From Monoglobus sp964617455 (GTDB lineage: Bacteria > Bacillota > Clostridia > Monoglobales > Monoglobaceae): a stretch of 64,000 nucleotides of DNA. The first letter of the stretch is position 1, and each line of letters begins with the position of its first letter. A program made the translations under genes and the position numbers. Location of the stretch: assembly GCA_964617455.1 (NCBI GenBank), contig CAZTYF010000005.1, positions 1-64,000 on the forward strand, written 5' to 3'. A model generated the notes under the pieces. The model made no database searches. It had not been told where the DNA came from and saw only the letters and a list, made by a program, of their open reading frames with translations. Positions 8,721 through 18,085 of the stretch are shown in pieces.

Positions 8721-9227
8721 GTGATTTTTTTGGATAGCACAAATGACAGCGCAAATATAGAGGAAACCTGCTGCTTTACCGGGCACAGGATAATAGAAAC
8801 CGACAATATCGACGAAATCCGCAATAATCTGTCGGTGGTTATCGAGAGGTTGTATGATGAGGGCGTTCGACGCTTTATCACGGGAGGCGCCTTGGGTTTT
8901 GACACCGAGGCGGCTTTGGCTGTTATCCGTATGCGCAAAAAATTGCCCGAAATCCGATTGACAATAGCAATCCCCTGTCAGGAGCAGTACAAACCCTGGA
9001 GGAACTCCCAACAGGAGCTATACAAGGAAATATTGGAGGATGCGGACCAAATCGTGTACGTTTCCGAAACCTACCTCCCCGGCTGTATGCACAAGCGAAA
9101 CCGATATATGGTCGACAACAGCGGCACGGTAGTGGCCTATATAAACCAAACCAAAGGCGGCACCGCCTACACCGTAAGCTACGCAGTGGACAAAGAGCGG
9201 AGAATTATTAACATATTGGATATATAG
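8721..9227 (+). CDS. SLOG-family protein (DUF1273/YpsA-like)
   Basis: 168 aa from a GTG. CCFTGHR (residues 17-23) and the glycine-rich ITGGALGFDTEAA segment are hallmarks of the SLOG Rossmann-like nucleotide-binding fold, close to the DUF1273/YpsA group. Such proteins are thought to bind nucleotide-derived ligands; the cellular role is not settled. No ribosome binding site precedes the start because the promoter -10 is only 8 bases away. The AlkD-type gene follows after 15 bases, so the two probably share a transcript. Confidence 0.8.
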   Translation: MIFLDSTNDSANIEETCCFTGHRIIETDNIDEIRNNLSVVIERLYDEGVRRFITGGALGFDTEAALAVIRMRKKLPEIRLTIAIPCQEQYKPWRNSQQELYKEILEDADQIVYVSETYLPGCMHKRNRYMVDNSGTVVAYINQTKGGTAYTVSYAVDKERRIINILDI

Positions 9228-9242
9228 ATTGGATACGAAATT

Positions 9243-9983
9243 ATGAAACTTAATGCCCCAAACAACGAAAATGCATATCGGGAGTTTGTCCGATATTTAA
9301 AATCTCTTGCCGATGAGGAGTACGGAAAATTTGCCCGAAAGCTGTCTCCGGGGGGCGAGTGCCCTGTTTTGGGGGTTCGGGTGCCGCGCCTTCGGGCCGT
9401 TGCCAAGGAAATAGCCAAGGGGGACGGCAGAGGGTATTTGGACTATGTCACCTATGAGCTCAAAGAAGAGATGAGTCGGGAAGAGATAATGGTCATGGGC
9501 CTTGTTACCGGAAATCTTAAGCTTCCCTTCGGGGAACTGTGCCAAAGGATTCGGTTTTATGCGGAGCGGACAAAGAGCTGGGAGTGCTGTGATACGGCAG
9601 CCGGCGCATTCAAGGAGATAAAAAACTATATCGAAGAGTACAAAATAGAGATCTACGGATTTTTGAATTCCGAAAATCCATGGAAAGTCCGTCTCGCCTT
9701 GGTGATTTTGATTGATTTTTATTTGGGAACCGAGGAAAACACCCTATATGCCCTCCGAATGGCAAACAAGGTGAACAGTGATGAGTTTTATGTGAATATG
9801 GCCGAGGCGTGGCTGTTCTCCGAAGCTTTTGCCGAATATCCGAATTTGACAAGGGATTTTTTGGGTGAGGAATTCAGCCAAGGCGAAAAAATCAAGAAGA
9901 TGACCGCCGGGAAAATACGGGATTCCCGAAGAGTTTCCGATGAGGACAAAGCTTGGGCAAAGAATTGGGCCCGGCACCCGTAA
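9243..9983 (+). CDS. AlkD-family DNA alkylation repair protein
   Basis: 246 aa of HEAT-like helical repeats. The family removes bulky or cationic alkylated bases from DNA without base flipping. The active-site segment is recognisable as SWECCDTAAG (Trp113, Asp117), and NPWKVRLALV (about 145-154) matches the conserved helix with Arg150. It lies 15 bases downstream of the SLOG gene. The exact substrate cannot be told from sequence. The gene ends 54 bases before the convergent ClC gene. Confidence 0.85.
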   Translation: MKLNAPNNENAYREFVRYLKSLADEEYGKFARKLSPGGECPVLGVRVPRLRAVAKEIAKGDGRGYLDYVTYELKEEMSREEIMVMGLVTGNLKLPFGELCQRIRFYAERTKSWECCDTAAGAFKEIKNYIEEYKIEIYGFLNSENPWKVRLALVILIDFYLGTEENTLYALRMANKVNSDEFYVNMAEAWLFSEAFAEYPNLTRDFLGEEFSQGEKIKKMTAGKIRDSRRVSDEDKAWAKNWARHP

Positions 9984-10037
9984 AGTCAAAACCCGAGCAA
10001 AAGGTCCTCGGTTTGGAATGTTAGGGATTTGTTGATT

Positions 10038-11303
10038 CTATCTTTTGGTATGAATATCAATCTGCTCCGAGCTCAGTTTTGAGTATTCTATTATTTGGCT
10101 GCCGTACAGGCCGTAATATCCGGACATAACATAGCTCACCGCCGCCGCCGTGCCGAAGAGCACAACGCCGTTTGTGCCCATAAGTTCAATTCCGAAAAAT
10201 ACGGAGGCGACGGGGCAGTTGACAACTCCGCAGAACATGGAAATCATCCCGAGAGCTGCGGCAAAGCCCGGGTCCATTCCGAAGATTTTGCTCAGGACGC
10301 AGCCCAAGGTTGCGCCTATGAACATGGAGGGCAGGATTTCGCCTCCCTTGAAGCCTGCCCCGATGGTGATAATCGTGAAAAGAAATTTCAAAGCAAAGGC
10401 ATAGGGCACCGCCCTGCCTTTTTCTATGGCATCGGAAATCACTTGAGTTCCGATGCCGTTATAGTCTTGAGTTCCCAAAAGAGCGGTCAGACCGGCAATG
10501 AGAACGCCCCCTGCGAAGATTCGGAGATAGGGGCTTTTGAACAGCTTTTTCATGAGCTTTTCCGTTCCGTAAATTCCCACGCAGAACACAATGCTCACTC
10601 CCCCGCAAATCGCCGCTATGGCTATGGTCTTAAAGAAAGTCCCCATGGTCAGATCCGGCACAAAGGATAGGGCATAGGCTCCGGGGCTCAGGCCGAAGAG
10701 GAGGGATATTTTGTAGGCCAAAACGGCGGAGAGCAGGCAGGGGATGAATGCGGAGTACCGAATGACGCCCACGGTTATGACCTCAAGGGCAAAGAAGGTG
10801 GCGGCCAAAGGTGTCCCGAAGAGGGCGGAAAAGACGGCGCTCATACAACACATGATTATAATGCCCGACTCCTTCTCCCCGGGGCGCAGTATTTTTTTCG
10901 TGAACTCCCCTATGCTGCCGCCGATTTGCAGGGCAGCGCCGGTCCTTCCCACACTGCCTCCGAACATATGGGTGAGAACGGTGGCTATGAATATGAGAGG
11001 CGCAAGAAGCAGAGGCACTTTCTCTTCGTTTCGGGCGGCTCTGATAACACTGTTGGTGCCGGAGTTGTTCTCCATTCCGCAAACACGGTATATGAAGACA
11101 ATCAAGAGGCCTGCCAAGGGCAAAAGAAACACGATTTGGCCGTGGGCATATCTGAAAAGAGTGACCTTTATGGTAAAAAGCCGAAATAGGGAAATCGCAA
11201 CACCTCCCAAGCCCCCCGTTACGGTTGCAAGAAGGAGCCAGGCCAAAAAGGCCGAGATATATTTCCCCGCCGCCAAGGTCTTTTCTTTCAGCAGTTTTCG
11301 CAT
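10038..11303 (-). CDS. ClC-family chloride transporter/channel with altered gate
   Basis: 421 aa with about ten hydrophobic helices, the size of short bacterial ClC proteins without CBS domains. The family moves Cl- or F-, as Cl-/H+ antiporters or channels. The selectivity segment usually written GxxGREGP reads GGSVGRTGAALQIG here (residues 115-128): the external gating glutamate is Thr121. In characterised ClCs, replacing this glutamate uncouples proton transport, so passive conduction is a reasonable inference. Ribosome binding site GGGGAG precedes the ATG. Nothing nearby indicates fluoride or a riboswitch. Confidence 0.88.
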   Translation of the reverse strand: MRKLLKEKTLAAGKYISAFLAWLLLATVTGGLGGVAISLFRLFTIKVTLFRYAHGQIVFLLPLAGLLIVFIYRVCGMENNSGTNSVIRAARNEEKVPLLLAPLIFIATVLTHMFGGSVGRTGAALQIGGSIGEFTKKILRPGEKESGIIIMCCMSAVFSALFGTPLAATFFALEVITVGVIRYSAFIPCLLSAVLAYKISLLFGLSPGAYALSFVPDLTMGTFFKTIAIAAICGGVSIVFCVGIYGTEKLMKKLFKSPYLRIFAGGVLIAGLTALLGTQDYNGIGTQVISDAIEKGRAVPYAFALKFLFTIITIGAGFKGGEILPSMFIGATLGCVLSKIFGMDPGFAAALGMISMFCGVVNCPVASVFFGIELMGTNGVVLFGTAAAVSYVMSGYYGLYGSQIIEYSKLSSEQIDIHTKR

Positions 11304-11372
11304 TTCGCACTCCCCTTTCGGGTATATGTTTCAAAAGCCCAAAAAAGCGCTCGGAGCGAGTCCGAACGCCTA

Positions 11373-11446
11373 TGGCTGCCTGACTAGGATTCGAACCCAG
11401 ACAAAGTGAGTCAGAGTCACTTGTGCTACCCTTACACAATCAGGCA
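11373..11446 (-). tRNA. tRNA-Gln (CTG anticodon)
   Basis: 74 bases including encoded CCA. Acceptor stem TGCCTGA/TCAGGCA, T-arm CTGGGTTCGAATCCTAG, and a 7-base anticodon loop CTCTGAC giving CUG. It is the second gene of a two-tRNA transcript. Confidence 0.93.
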
Positions 11447-11451
11447 ATATG

Positions 11452-11535
11452 TGGTGCGAGCAGTGGGACTTGAACCCACACGCCATAAGCACACGCCCCT
11501 CAAACGTGCCTGTCTGCCTGTTCCAGCATGCTCGC
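11452..11535 (-). tRNA. tRNA-Leu (GAG anticodon)
   Basis: 84 bases including CCA, with the long variable arm of class II tRNAs. Acceptor stem GCGAGCA/TGCTCGC and anticodon loop TTGAGGG giving GAG. Five bases separate it from tRNA-Gln. Confidence 0.93.
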
Positions 11536-11565
11536 AAGTTACTGCTGCCATCAAACAACTCTAAC

Positions 11566-11594
11566 AGTATAATACCTTTTTCCCGTTTTGTCAA
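11566..11594 (-). promoter_or_regulatory. Promoter of the Leu-Gln tRNA operon
   Basis: Minus strand: consensus TTGACA, 17-bp spacer, TATACT, about 30 bases before the tRNA-Leu 5' end. It is divergent from the promoter at 11656. Confidence 0.85.
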
Positions 11595-11655
11595 GGGCTT
11601 TTTCCCCAAAAATTTCCTTTTTGAAAACTTTGGGACCGATAATTGAAAAATTTCC

Positions 11656-11684
11656 TTGCAATGAGGGAGGATTTGTGGTAGAAT
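11656..11684 (+). promoter_or_regulatory. Predicted promoter of the sodium:solute symporter gene
   Basis: TTGCAA, 17-bp spacer, TAGAAT, giving a leader of about 135 bases before the ATG at 11827. Confidence 0.6.
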
Positions 11685-11826
11685 TACATACGGATTTTTG
11701 TGTCAAATTATATAAATGCCGCCCCCATTGGGATTTGTGGCAGGAGGATATTTTGTATTCAAAAAGGGAGCGGGTTTTGTTTGCCCGTCAAATGCAAATC
11801 AAAATCAAAAAGAAAGGATGATTCAA

Positions 11827-13386
11827 ATGATTTTGAAAATCGGTCTGTTGCTTGTATTTTTTGCGGTTATGGTCTTTGTGGGCCTCTACTGTCGGAAGCA
11901 CTCAACCGATGTAAGCGGATTTGTTCTCGGCGGCCGTGCCGTCGGTCCCTGGCTCACCGCCTTTGCTTATGGCACCTCTTATTTCTCGGCGGTTATTTTC
12001 GTGGGCTATGCGGGACAGTTCGGCTGGAAATACGGTATTGCCTCCACTTGGATAGGCATAGGAAATGCGGTTATAGGTTCTCTCTTGGCCTGGATAGTTC
12101 TCGGCCGCCGCACAAGGCTTATGACCCAGCATCTGCAGAGTGCAACCATGCCGGAGTTCTTCGGCAAAAGATATCGGAGCACGGCCCTCAAGATTGCCGC
12201 TTCGATTATAGTATTCATATTCCTGATCCCCTACACGGCCTCTCTCTATAACGGCCTGTCGCGGCTGTTTTCCATGGCCTTCCCGAGGATTGACTATTCG
12301 GTTTGCGTTATAGTAATGGCGGTGCTCACCGGTGTGTACGTAATCGCCGGAGGATATATGGCAACCGCCATCAATGACTTTATTCAGGGTGTTATTATGC
12401 TTGTGGGCATTGTGGCGGTCATTGCCGCAGTGCTGGTTCAAAACGGCGGATTCATACAGGCTTTAAACGGCCTTGCCGCCATTGAGGTCCCCGGCAATGC
12501 TCCCGGAGCTTTTAATTCATTCTTCGGCCCCGACCCGTTGGGACTGCTGTTTGTGGTGCTCCTCACATCTTTGGGCACCTGGGGCCTTCCGCAAATGGTT
12601 CAAAAGTTCTATGCCATAAAGAGCGAGAAGGATATCCACAAGGGAACAATCATCTCCACGATTTTCGCTTTGGTTGTGGCGGGCGGCTGCTACTTCTTGG
12701 GCGGCTTCGGCAGACTGTTCACAGACAAGCTCACCTTCTTGCCCGACGGCACCATTGAGGGCGGCTTTGATGCCATCATCCCCACAATGCTCTCGGGCCT
12801 GCCCGATATATTGATTGCCGTTGTTATCGTTCTGGTTCTCTCCGCTTCCATGTCGACCCTGTCATCCTTGGTTTTGGCCTCAAGCTCCACATTGACCCTC
12901 GATTTGCTCAAAGGCCATGTTATCAAGAAGATGGACGAAAAGAAGCAGGTGCTTATTATGAGAATCCTCATTGTGGCGTTCATTGCCGTTTCGGCCATCA
13001 TAGCCATCAACAAGGACAAGCTCCAAGCCATAGCTCAGATGATGGGAATTTCCTGGGGCGCTTTGGCAGGTGCTTTCTTGGCACCCTTCCTATACGGACT
13101 CTATTGGAAGCGAACGAATAAGTACGGAGTCTGGGCAAGCTTCATATTCGGCTCCGGCATCATGATTTTGAACATATTGGTTCCGCAAATCTTCCCGGCA
13201 ATCCTGAAATCCCCCATCAACTGCGGTGTTATCGCCATGTTGGCAGGATTTATCATTGTCCCGGTCGTAAGCCTCTGCACCGGCAAGCCCAAGAATCCGG
13301 AGGCTGTTGACGATATGTTCAAATGCTACGATACCAAGGTTGTCGTTTCCGCAAAGGAATCCTTGGGCAGCAGCGTTGAAGATTAA
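11827..13386 (+). CDS. Sodium:solute symporter (SSS family)
   Basis: 519 aa with about thirteen transmembrane helices, normal for the family, which couples Na+ entry to uptake of sugars, amino acids, carboxylates or sialic acid. Family-like segments include SGFVLGGRAVGPWLTAFAYG near the N-terminus and the conserved LSASMSTLSSLVLASSS stretch that forms part of the sodium site. The frame is open upstream to 11716, but the GAAAGG ribosome binding site 9 bases before this ATG decides the start. A secreted esterase follows 64 bases downstream, so the substrate may be a pectin-derived sugar; that is inference only. Confidence 0.88.
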   Translation: MILKIGLLLVFFAVMVFVGLYCRKHSTDVSGFVLGGRAVGPWLTAFAYGTSYFSAVIFVGYAGQFGWKYGIASTWIGIGNAVIGSLLAWIVLGRRTRLMTQHLQSATMPEFFGKRYRSTALKIAASIIVFIFLIPYTASLYNGLSRLFSMAFPRIDYSVCVIVMAVLTGVYVIAGGYMATAINDFIQGVIMLVGIVAVIAAVLVQNGGFIQALNGLAAIEVPGNAPGAFNSFFGPDPLGLLFVVLLTSLGTWGLPQMVQKFYAIKSEKDIHKGTIISTIFALVVAGGCYFLGGFGRLFTDKLTFLPDGTIEGGFDAIIPTMLSGLPDILIAVVIVLVLSASMSTLSSLVLASSSTLTLDLLKGHVIKKMDEKKQVLIMRILIVAFIAVSAIIAINKDKLQAIAQMMGISWGALAGAFLAPFLYGLYWKRTNKYGVWASFIFGSGIMILNILVPQIFPAILKSPINCGVIAMLAGFIIVPVVSLCTGKPKNPEAVDDMFKCYDTKVVVSAKESLGSSVED

Positions 13387-13450
13387 GGCGAAAAATCATA
13401 TATTAAGGCGGATAAAATCCGCAGAATAACAAAGAGGGAGTGTATTAAAA

Positions 13451-16321
13451 ATGAGAAAGAAGTTAGGACAAATTGTGTGTATGATGTTGGCGGCGATGAT
13501 GGTTTTTACAATATTCGCGGCCTTGCCCGTCTCCGCCGCAGAGGTTGAGATTTGGCAAGCGCCCTCCGGCGGTCTAAAAGCCAACACCGCCGTTAAAGCC
13601 TTTGAAGGTATAACCATCACTGCTGCCGAGGATAACAAAAAGAGCAGCGGCGCCACAGTCGATGGTACGAAATTCGATGCCAGCTATCAGGCAGTAAACA
13701 AGGCAGAAGTTTCCAAAGATGAGAGCAGCGGCGAAATCACCATGACGGGAGCCGCCTATAAGATTGAAACCGAGCGCTCCGGAAAGCTTTCCGTGCCGGT
13801 TACTTTGAGCAACGGCAAAGGCATGAATGTAAAATCGGCAGATGATTTTGATAACATGTTATATGAGTATAAAAACGAAACCGGCGCCGATGTTGTGACT
13901 TTCCACAGCTTTGATATTGAGGCGGGCGGCACATATTACTTCTGGTTCACCGGAACAAAGCCAAGGGTTTACGGCCTAACCTTCAAAGAGCTTGTATCTT
14001 CTCCCGCTGTCGCAGGGAATAAGGTGACCGTGGCGGCCACGCCCAATGAGAAAGGACTTTTGGGCAATGTGCGCCTTGATGATGAAAACATTACCCTTGA
14101 AAAAAATTCGGATATGACCCTAAGCACATTCACCATGCCGGAGAAGGATGTCACGGTCTATGTGGATTTTGTAAGCAAGGATGTGCAAAAAGAGGTCGAT
14201 TCGGTGTCCTTTGATGAAATCAAGGGTGCAAACACCTCGGAAAACGAAGTGTATGACAGCCTTGTTCTGTTCGACGGCTGGCAGACCTCCATCGGATATG
14301 CCGATGTGAGCTGGGAATCCTCAAATGAAGAAGTTGTCAGCAAATCCGGCGAGGTCAACGCCAAATCCCGGGACACAAAGGTGGATTTAACGGCCGTGTT
14401 CTCCTATCAGGACTATCCCAACATTTTCCTGTACAGGACTTTTAACCTGACCGTCCCCGCCGACAATGACGATGAGGGGGCGGTTGCCGCCGCCAAAGAG
14501 GCACTGACTTTGGGAGACACTTCGGTCGTTAAAAAGAACCTTGAATTGCCTGTCAAAGGCAGAAGGAACACGGTTATAACCTGGACAAGCAGCAATCCGC
14601 AGATTGTGGCGGAAGACGGCTCGGTTAACCCTTCATACGATGAAGAAATCACCGTTACACTCATTGCCACCATAACAAGAGGATCCGCATCCGATACCAA
14701 GGAATTTGTGATAGTTGTGCCCAAGATAGTTCCCGTTGAATTCAGACGGGCAGCCATATCCAATTCGGACGGAGATGTGGTTATTACTCCGACGGAAGGC
14801 TGCTATCTGAGTCATATTGTTTACATCGGCTCCATAACAAACCTCACCGGTGATGAGACAATTTCCGCCTTCGTAACCACAAAGGGCGATACAAAGACAG
14901 CCGATTTTAAGATTAAGGACAGTGAAAAAGCGGAAAACAAAAACGCCGATGAGACGATAATATACCTTGACAAAGATGCGCTCCCGGTGGGCGCTGACAG
15001 TCAAATAACCCTGACCGCATATGAAGACAGCGCCAAAACAAAGCCGTTCCCTGCCGGAACATATGAATATAAACCCGCAGAAGTGCCGGATGGGGCAACG
15101 ATATATGTCTCCGGAGATTCCACGGCTTGCACTTATCCCGCAACCGGGAAGAGCAACCGCTTCCCCCAGACCGGCTGGGCCGCGGTTTTGGGAGATTATT
15201 TCACAGGTGTTACGGTCAACGATTTGGCCCTCAGCGGCAGAAGCTCCCTTGATTTCCTGAAGGAAGGCAACTACAACACCATCAAAAACAAAATAAAGCC
15301 CGGAGATTATTTCATAATTCAATTCGGACACAACGATTCGAAAACGGGGGACACGACAAGATATACGGACCCGAAGGGAGACAGATTTACCGAGGGCTCG
15401 TATAAGAAAAATATGATAGACAACTATGTGAACATCGCCCTTGACAAAGGAGCCTATCCCATCCTCACCTCATCCATCAGCAGGCGCAAAACAAGCGATA
15501 CGAGCCTTGAACAATACGTGAATGCCACCAAGGAAATGGGCAAAGAATTGGGGCTGCCCGTGGTTGACTTATACGGCAAAGTTGTGGATTACAACAACCG
15601 GGTCGGCGTTGAGAAGGCAAAGGATATATATAACTATGTAAAGCCTAAAGATTCAAGATTTACGGGTGTGGAAGCTGGCGATTTCGCCAATTCTCAATAC
15701 TACAAAGAGGGCACCACGGACGATACCCATATCAACTATTTCGGAGCGCAGATGATTTCTCAATGGTTCTGCGATGAACTTGAGAGATTGGGACACCCGC
15801 TGTTGACCAAGCGCAATGACCATATAACGGAGGAAGAGAAAATTCCTTCCTATGCGGGAGCAACGAGTGCGTCCGTTGCGACGGCGGAAGACTCGAAGAG
15901 TGTTATGACCGTAAAGGCAGGTGCCGCAGCGGATGGGGGATATAAGGTAATTTACGAATACAACGATACATTAGGCACCGTTGAAGTTTACACCGGCGAC
16001 GGTCCGATCCCCGACAATACACCCACTCCCGGTCCGAGCGAGGAACCTCTGCCCGAATCTTATGAGATAAAGTCGGCGGTGTTCGAGGGAGACGGTCTCA
16101 AGGTGGATTATGCTTCCGGTGAGGGTGAGGCGATTATCGTCGTTGCCACCTATGAAAACGAGGCAATCACGGCTGCAGACGTATTTGACGCCGACAATAG
16201 CGGCAGTCAGAATCTTGAATATCCAAAGCCCGAGTCGGGAGAAACCAAGGTGTTCATTTGGGACAGCAGAGACAAATTGGTTCCTCTGTGCGAGCCCTAC
16301 ACCGTGAAACAGACTCCGTAA
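13451..16321 (+). CDS. Secreted CE12-type (rhamnogalacturonan acetylesterase-like) SGNH hydrolase with Ig-like domains
   Basis: 956 aa with a signal peptide ending in PVSAAE. The N-terminal half carries a beta-rich module and two atypical bacterial Ig-like domains with VSWESSNEEVVSKSG and ITWTSSNPQIVAEDGSV patterns. The SGNH hydrolase occupies about residues 550-790: GDST with nucleophile Ser557, FGHND with His627/Asn628, and the DxTH motif with Asp758 and His760, as in CE12 esterases of the YesT/RhgT type that deacetylate rhamnogalacturonan. A short Pro/Thr linker and a C-terminal beta module follow. No SLH or LPxTG anchor is present, so it is probably released. It may be co-transcribed with the upstream symporter. 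Confidence 0.85.
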   Translation: MRKKLGQIVCMMLAAMMVFTIFAALPVSAAEVEIWQAPSGGLKANTAVKAFEGITITAAEDNKKSSGATVDGTKFDASYQAVNKAEVSKDESSGEITMTGAAYKIETERSGKLSVPVTLSNGKGMNVKSADDFDNMLYEYKNETGADVVTFHSFDIEAGGTYYFWFTGTKPRVYGLTFKELVSSPAVAGNKVTVAATPNEKGLLGNVRLDDENITLEKNSDMTLSTFTMPEKDVTVYVDFVSKDVQKEVDSVSFDEIKGANTSENEVYDSLVLFDGWQTSIGYADVSWESSNEEVVSKSGEVNAKSRDTKVDLTAVFSYQDYPNIFLYRTFNLTVPADNDDEGAVAAAKEALTLGDTSVVKKNLELPVKGRRNTVITWTSSNPQIVAEDGSVNPSYDEEITVTLIATITRGSASDTKEFVIVVPKIVPVEFRRAAISNSDGDVVITPTEGCYLSHIVYIGSITNLTGDETISAFVTTKGDTKTADFKIKDSEKAENKNADETIIYLDKDALPVGADSQITLTAYEDSAKTKPFPAGTYEYKPAEVPDGATIYVSGDSTACTYPATGKSNRFPQTGWAAVLGDYFTGVTVNDLALSGRSSLDFLKEGNYNTIKNKIKPGDYFIIQFGHNDSKTGDTTRYTDPKGDRFTEGSYKKNMIDNYVNIALDKGAYPILTSSISRRKTSDTSLEQYVNATKEMGKELGLPVVDLYGKVVDYNNRVGVEKAKDIYNYVKPKDSRFTGVEAGDFANSQYYKEGTTDDTHINYFGAQMISQWFCDELERLGHPLLTKRNDHITEEEKIPSYAGATSASVATAEDSKSVMTVKAGAAADGGYKVIYEYNDTLGTVEVYTGDGPIPDNTPTPGPSEEPLPESYEIKSAVFEGDGLKVDYASGEGEAIIVVATYENEAITAADVFDADNSGSQNLEYPKPESGETKVFIWDSRDKLVPLCEPYTVKQTP

Positions 16322-16353
16322 AATTCCATAGACTTGATTTGATTCTCAATATG

Positions 16354-16385
16354 CCGCCCCCGATTGTGTCGGGGGCGGTTTTTTG
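16354..16385 (+). terminator. Rho-independent terminator after the esterase gene
   Basis: Stem CCGCCCCCGA/TCGGGGGCGG, 5-base loop, then TTTTTT. Confidence 0.92.
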
Positions 16386-16449
16386 AATAAATTTTCGGCT
16401 CTTTCCGAAACGGTAACAGGATTGTAATATTAAAAATCCCCATCCCGCC

Positions 16450-16478
16450 TTGACACATATGCCGTTTTCATTTATACT
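16450..16478 (+). promoter_or_regulatory. Promoter of proS
   Basis: Consensus TTGACA, 17-bp spacer, TATACT. The leader is about 80 bases; I found no T-box motif in it. Confidence 0.85.
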
Positions 16479-16564
16479 AAGTGATAGAATGTGTATATTG
16501 TAAGCATGCCCGGATTTTGAGATGGGGATGAGAAAAGAATAAATCGGTTTTGGAGGATATTTAA

Positions 16565-18001
16565 ATGGCGAACAACAAGAAAATGGTAGAGGAAATAACC
16601 CCGATGAACGAGGATTTCGCTCAATGGTATACGGACATAGTGCGGAAGGCGGAACTGTGCAGCTATTCAAAAGTCAGAGGCTGTATGGTGTTTCGGCCCT
16701 ACGGCTATGCCATTTGGGAAAATATACAGCAAACCCTTGACAAAATGTTCAAGGAGACGGGGGTTCAAAATGTGGCAATGCCCATGTTCATCCCGGAGAG
16801 CCTGCTCCAGAAGGAGAAGGACCATGTGGAGGGTTTCGCCCCGGAGGTTGCCTGGGTGACCCACGGGGGAGCCGAGGAGCTGCCCGAGCGCCTCTGTGTT
16901 CGTCCCACTTCCGAGACTCTGTTTTGCGACCACTATGCGGAGATAATCAATTCATACAGGGATTTGCCCAAACTGTATAACCAGTGGTGCAGCGTTGTTC
17001 GATGGGAAAAGACCACTCGGCCTTTCCTGAGAAACACCGAGTTCCTGTGGCAGGAGGGTCACACCGCCCATGCGACTCAAGAGGAGGCTGAGGAGCGGAC
17101 CAAGATGATGCTTGACATTTATGCAAGGCTTTGCGAGGAATATTTGGCAATCCCCGTGGTGAAAGGCAGAAAGACCGACCGGGAGAAGTTTGCAGGGGCC
17201 TCGGAGACCTATACCATCGAAAGTATGATGCACGACGGCAAGGCTCTCCAGTCGGGAACCAGCCACAACTTCGGCGACGGATTTGCCCGGGCTTTCAATA
17301 TCTCCTTCCTTGACGAAAACAACAAGCAACGGTTTGTGCACCAGACCTCCTGGGGCCTGTCGACGAGAATCATAGGGGCCATCATAATGGTCCACGGAGA
17401 CGATGCGGGCCTGAAGCTCCCGCCGAAAATCGCTCCCACCCAGGCGGTTATCGTGCCCATCGCCTATCACAAGCCGGGGGTTATCGAGGCGGCGGAAGCC
17501 CTCAAAGAGCGCCTTGGCAAAAAGTTCAGAGTCGAGTTGGACAAGAGCGACAAATCCCCGGGCTGGAAGTTCAGCGAGTATGAAATGAGGGGCGTTCCCC
17601 TGAGAATAGAATTGGGACCCAAGGATATAGAAAAGAATCAGGCGGTTTTGGTGAGCAGGGTTGACCGGGAAAAGACTTTCGTCTCCCTTGACAACATTGA
17701 GGAAGAGACGGAGAAACTGCTCGGCAAAATCCAAAAACGGATGTACGATGCGGCCCTTGAGAACCTTGAGAGCAAAACCTACTCCGCCGAGAATTATGAG
17801 GAATTCAAGGATATAATAAACGAAAAAGGCGGCTTTGTGAAAGCCATGTGGTGCGGTGACGAGGCCTGCGAATTGAAAATAAAAGAGGACACCACCGCCA
17901 CATCCCGATGCATACCTTTTGAGCAGGAGACCATAAGCGACAAATGCGTCTGCTGCGGAAAGCCTGCCGAATATATGGTATACTGGGGCAAGGCCTATTA
18001 A
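16565..18001 (+). CDS. proS: Prolyl-tRNA synthetase, short archaeal/eukaryal type
   Basis: 478 aa, preceded by TTGGAGG. It charges tRNA-Pro with proline. The short length, the absence of the editing insertion and the C-terminal cysteine-containing domain (CGDEACELKIKEDT, then CVCCGKP) identify the archaeal/eukaryal-type (ProS3) enzyme found in many Clostridia. Class II motifs are visible: motif 2 around WEKTTRPFLRNTEFLWQEGH and motif 3 near LSTRIIGAIIMVHGDD. It has its own promoter. Confidence 0.96.
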   Translation: MANNKKMVEEITPMNEDFAQWYTDIVRKAELCSYSKVRGCMVFRPYGYAIWENIQQTLDKMFKETGVQNVAMPMFIPESLLQKEKDHVEGFAPEVAWVTHGGAEELPERLCVRPTSETLFCDHYAEIINSYRDLPKLYNQWCSVVRWEKTTRPFLRNTEFLWQEGHTAHATQEEAEERTKMMLDIYARLCEEYLAIPVVKGRKTDREKFAGASETYTIESMMHDGKALQSGTSHNFGDGFARAFNISFLDENNKQRFVHQTSWGLSTRIIGAIIMVHGDDAGLKLPPKIAPTQAVIVPIAYHKPGVIEAAEALKERLGKKFRVELDKSDKSPGWKFSEYEMRGVPLRIELGPKDIEKNQAVLVSRVDREKTFVSLDNIEEETEKLLGKIQKRMYDAALENLESKTYSAENYEEFKDIINEKGGFVKAMWCGDEACELKIKEDTTATSRCIPFEQETISDKCVCCGKPAEYMVYWGKAY

Positions 18002-18085
18002 AAAAACAGACTCCCCCCCGGGCCCGAAAAAGCGGGTGGGATAGAATGCGGGAAATGAAAAAGAGAAAGTTAAGAGGGTATAATC

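Noticed and set aside
16479..16564. T-box leader for proS.
   Set aside because: The leader is only about 80 bases and lacks the T-box motif and antiterminator.
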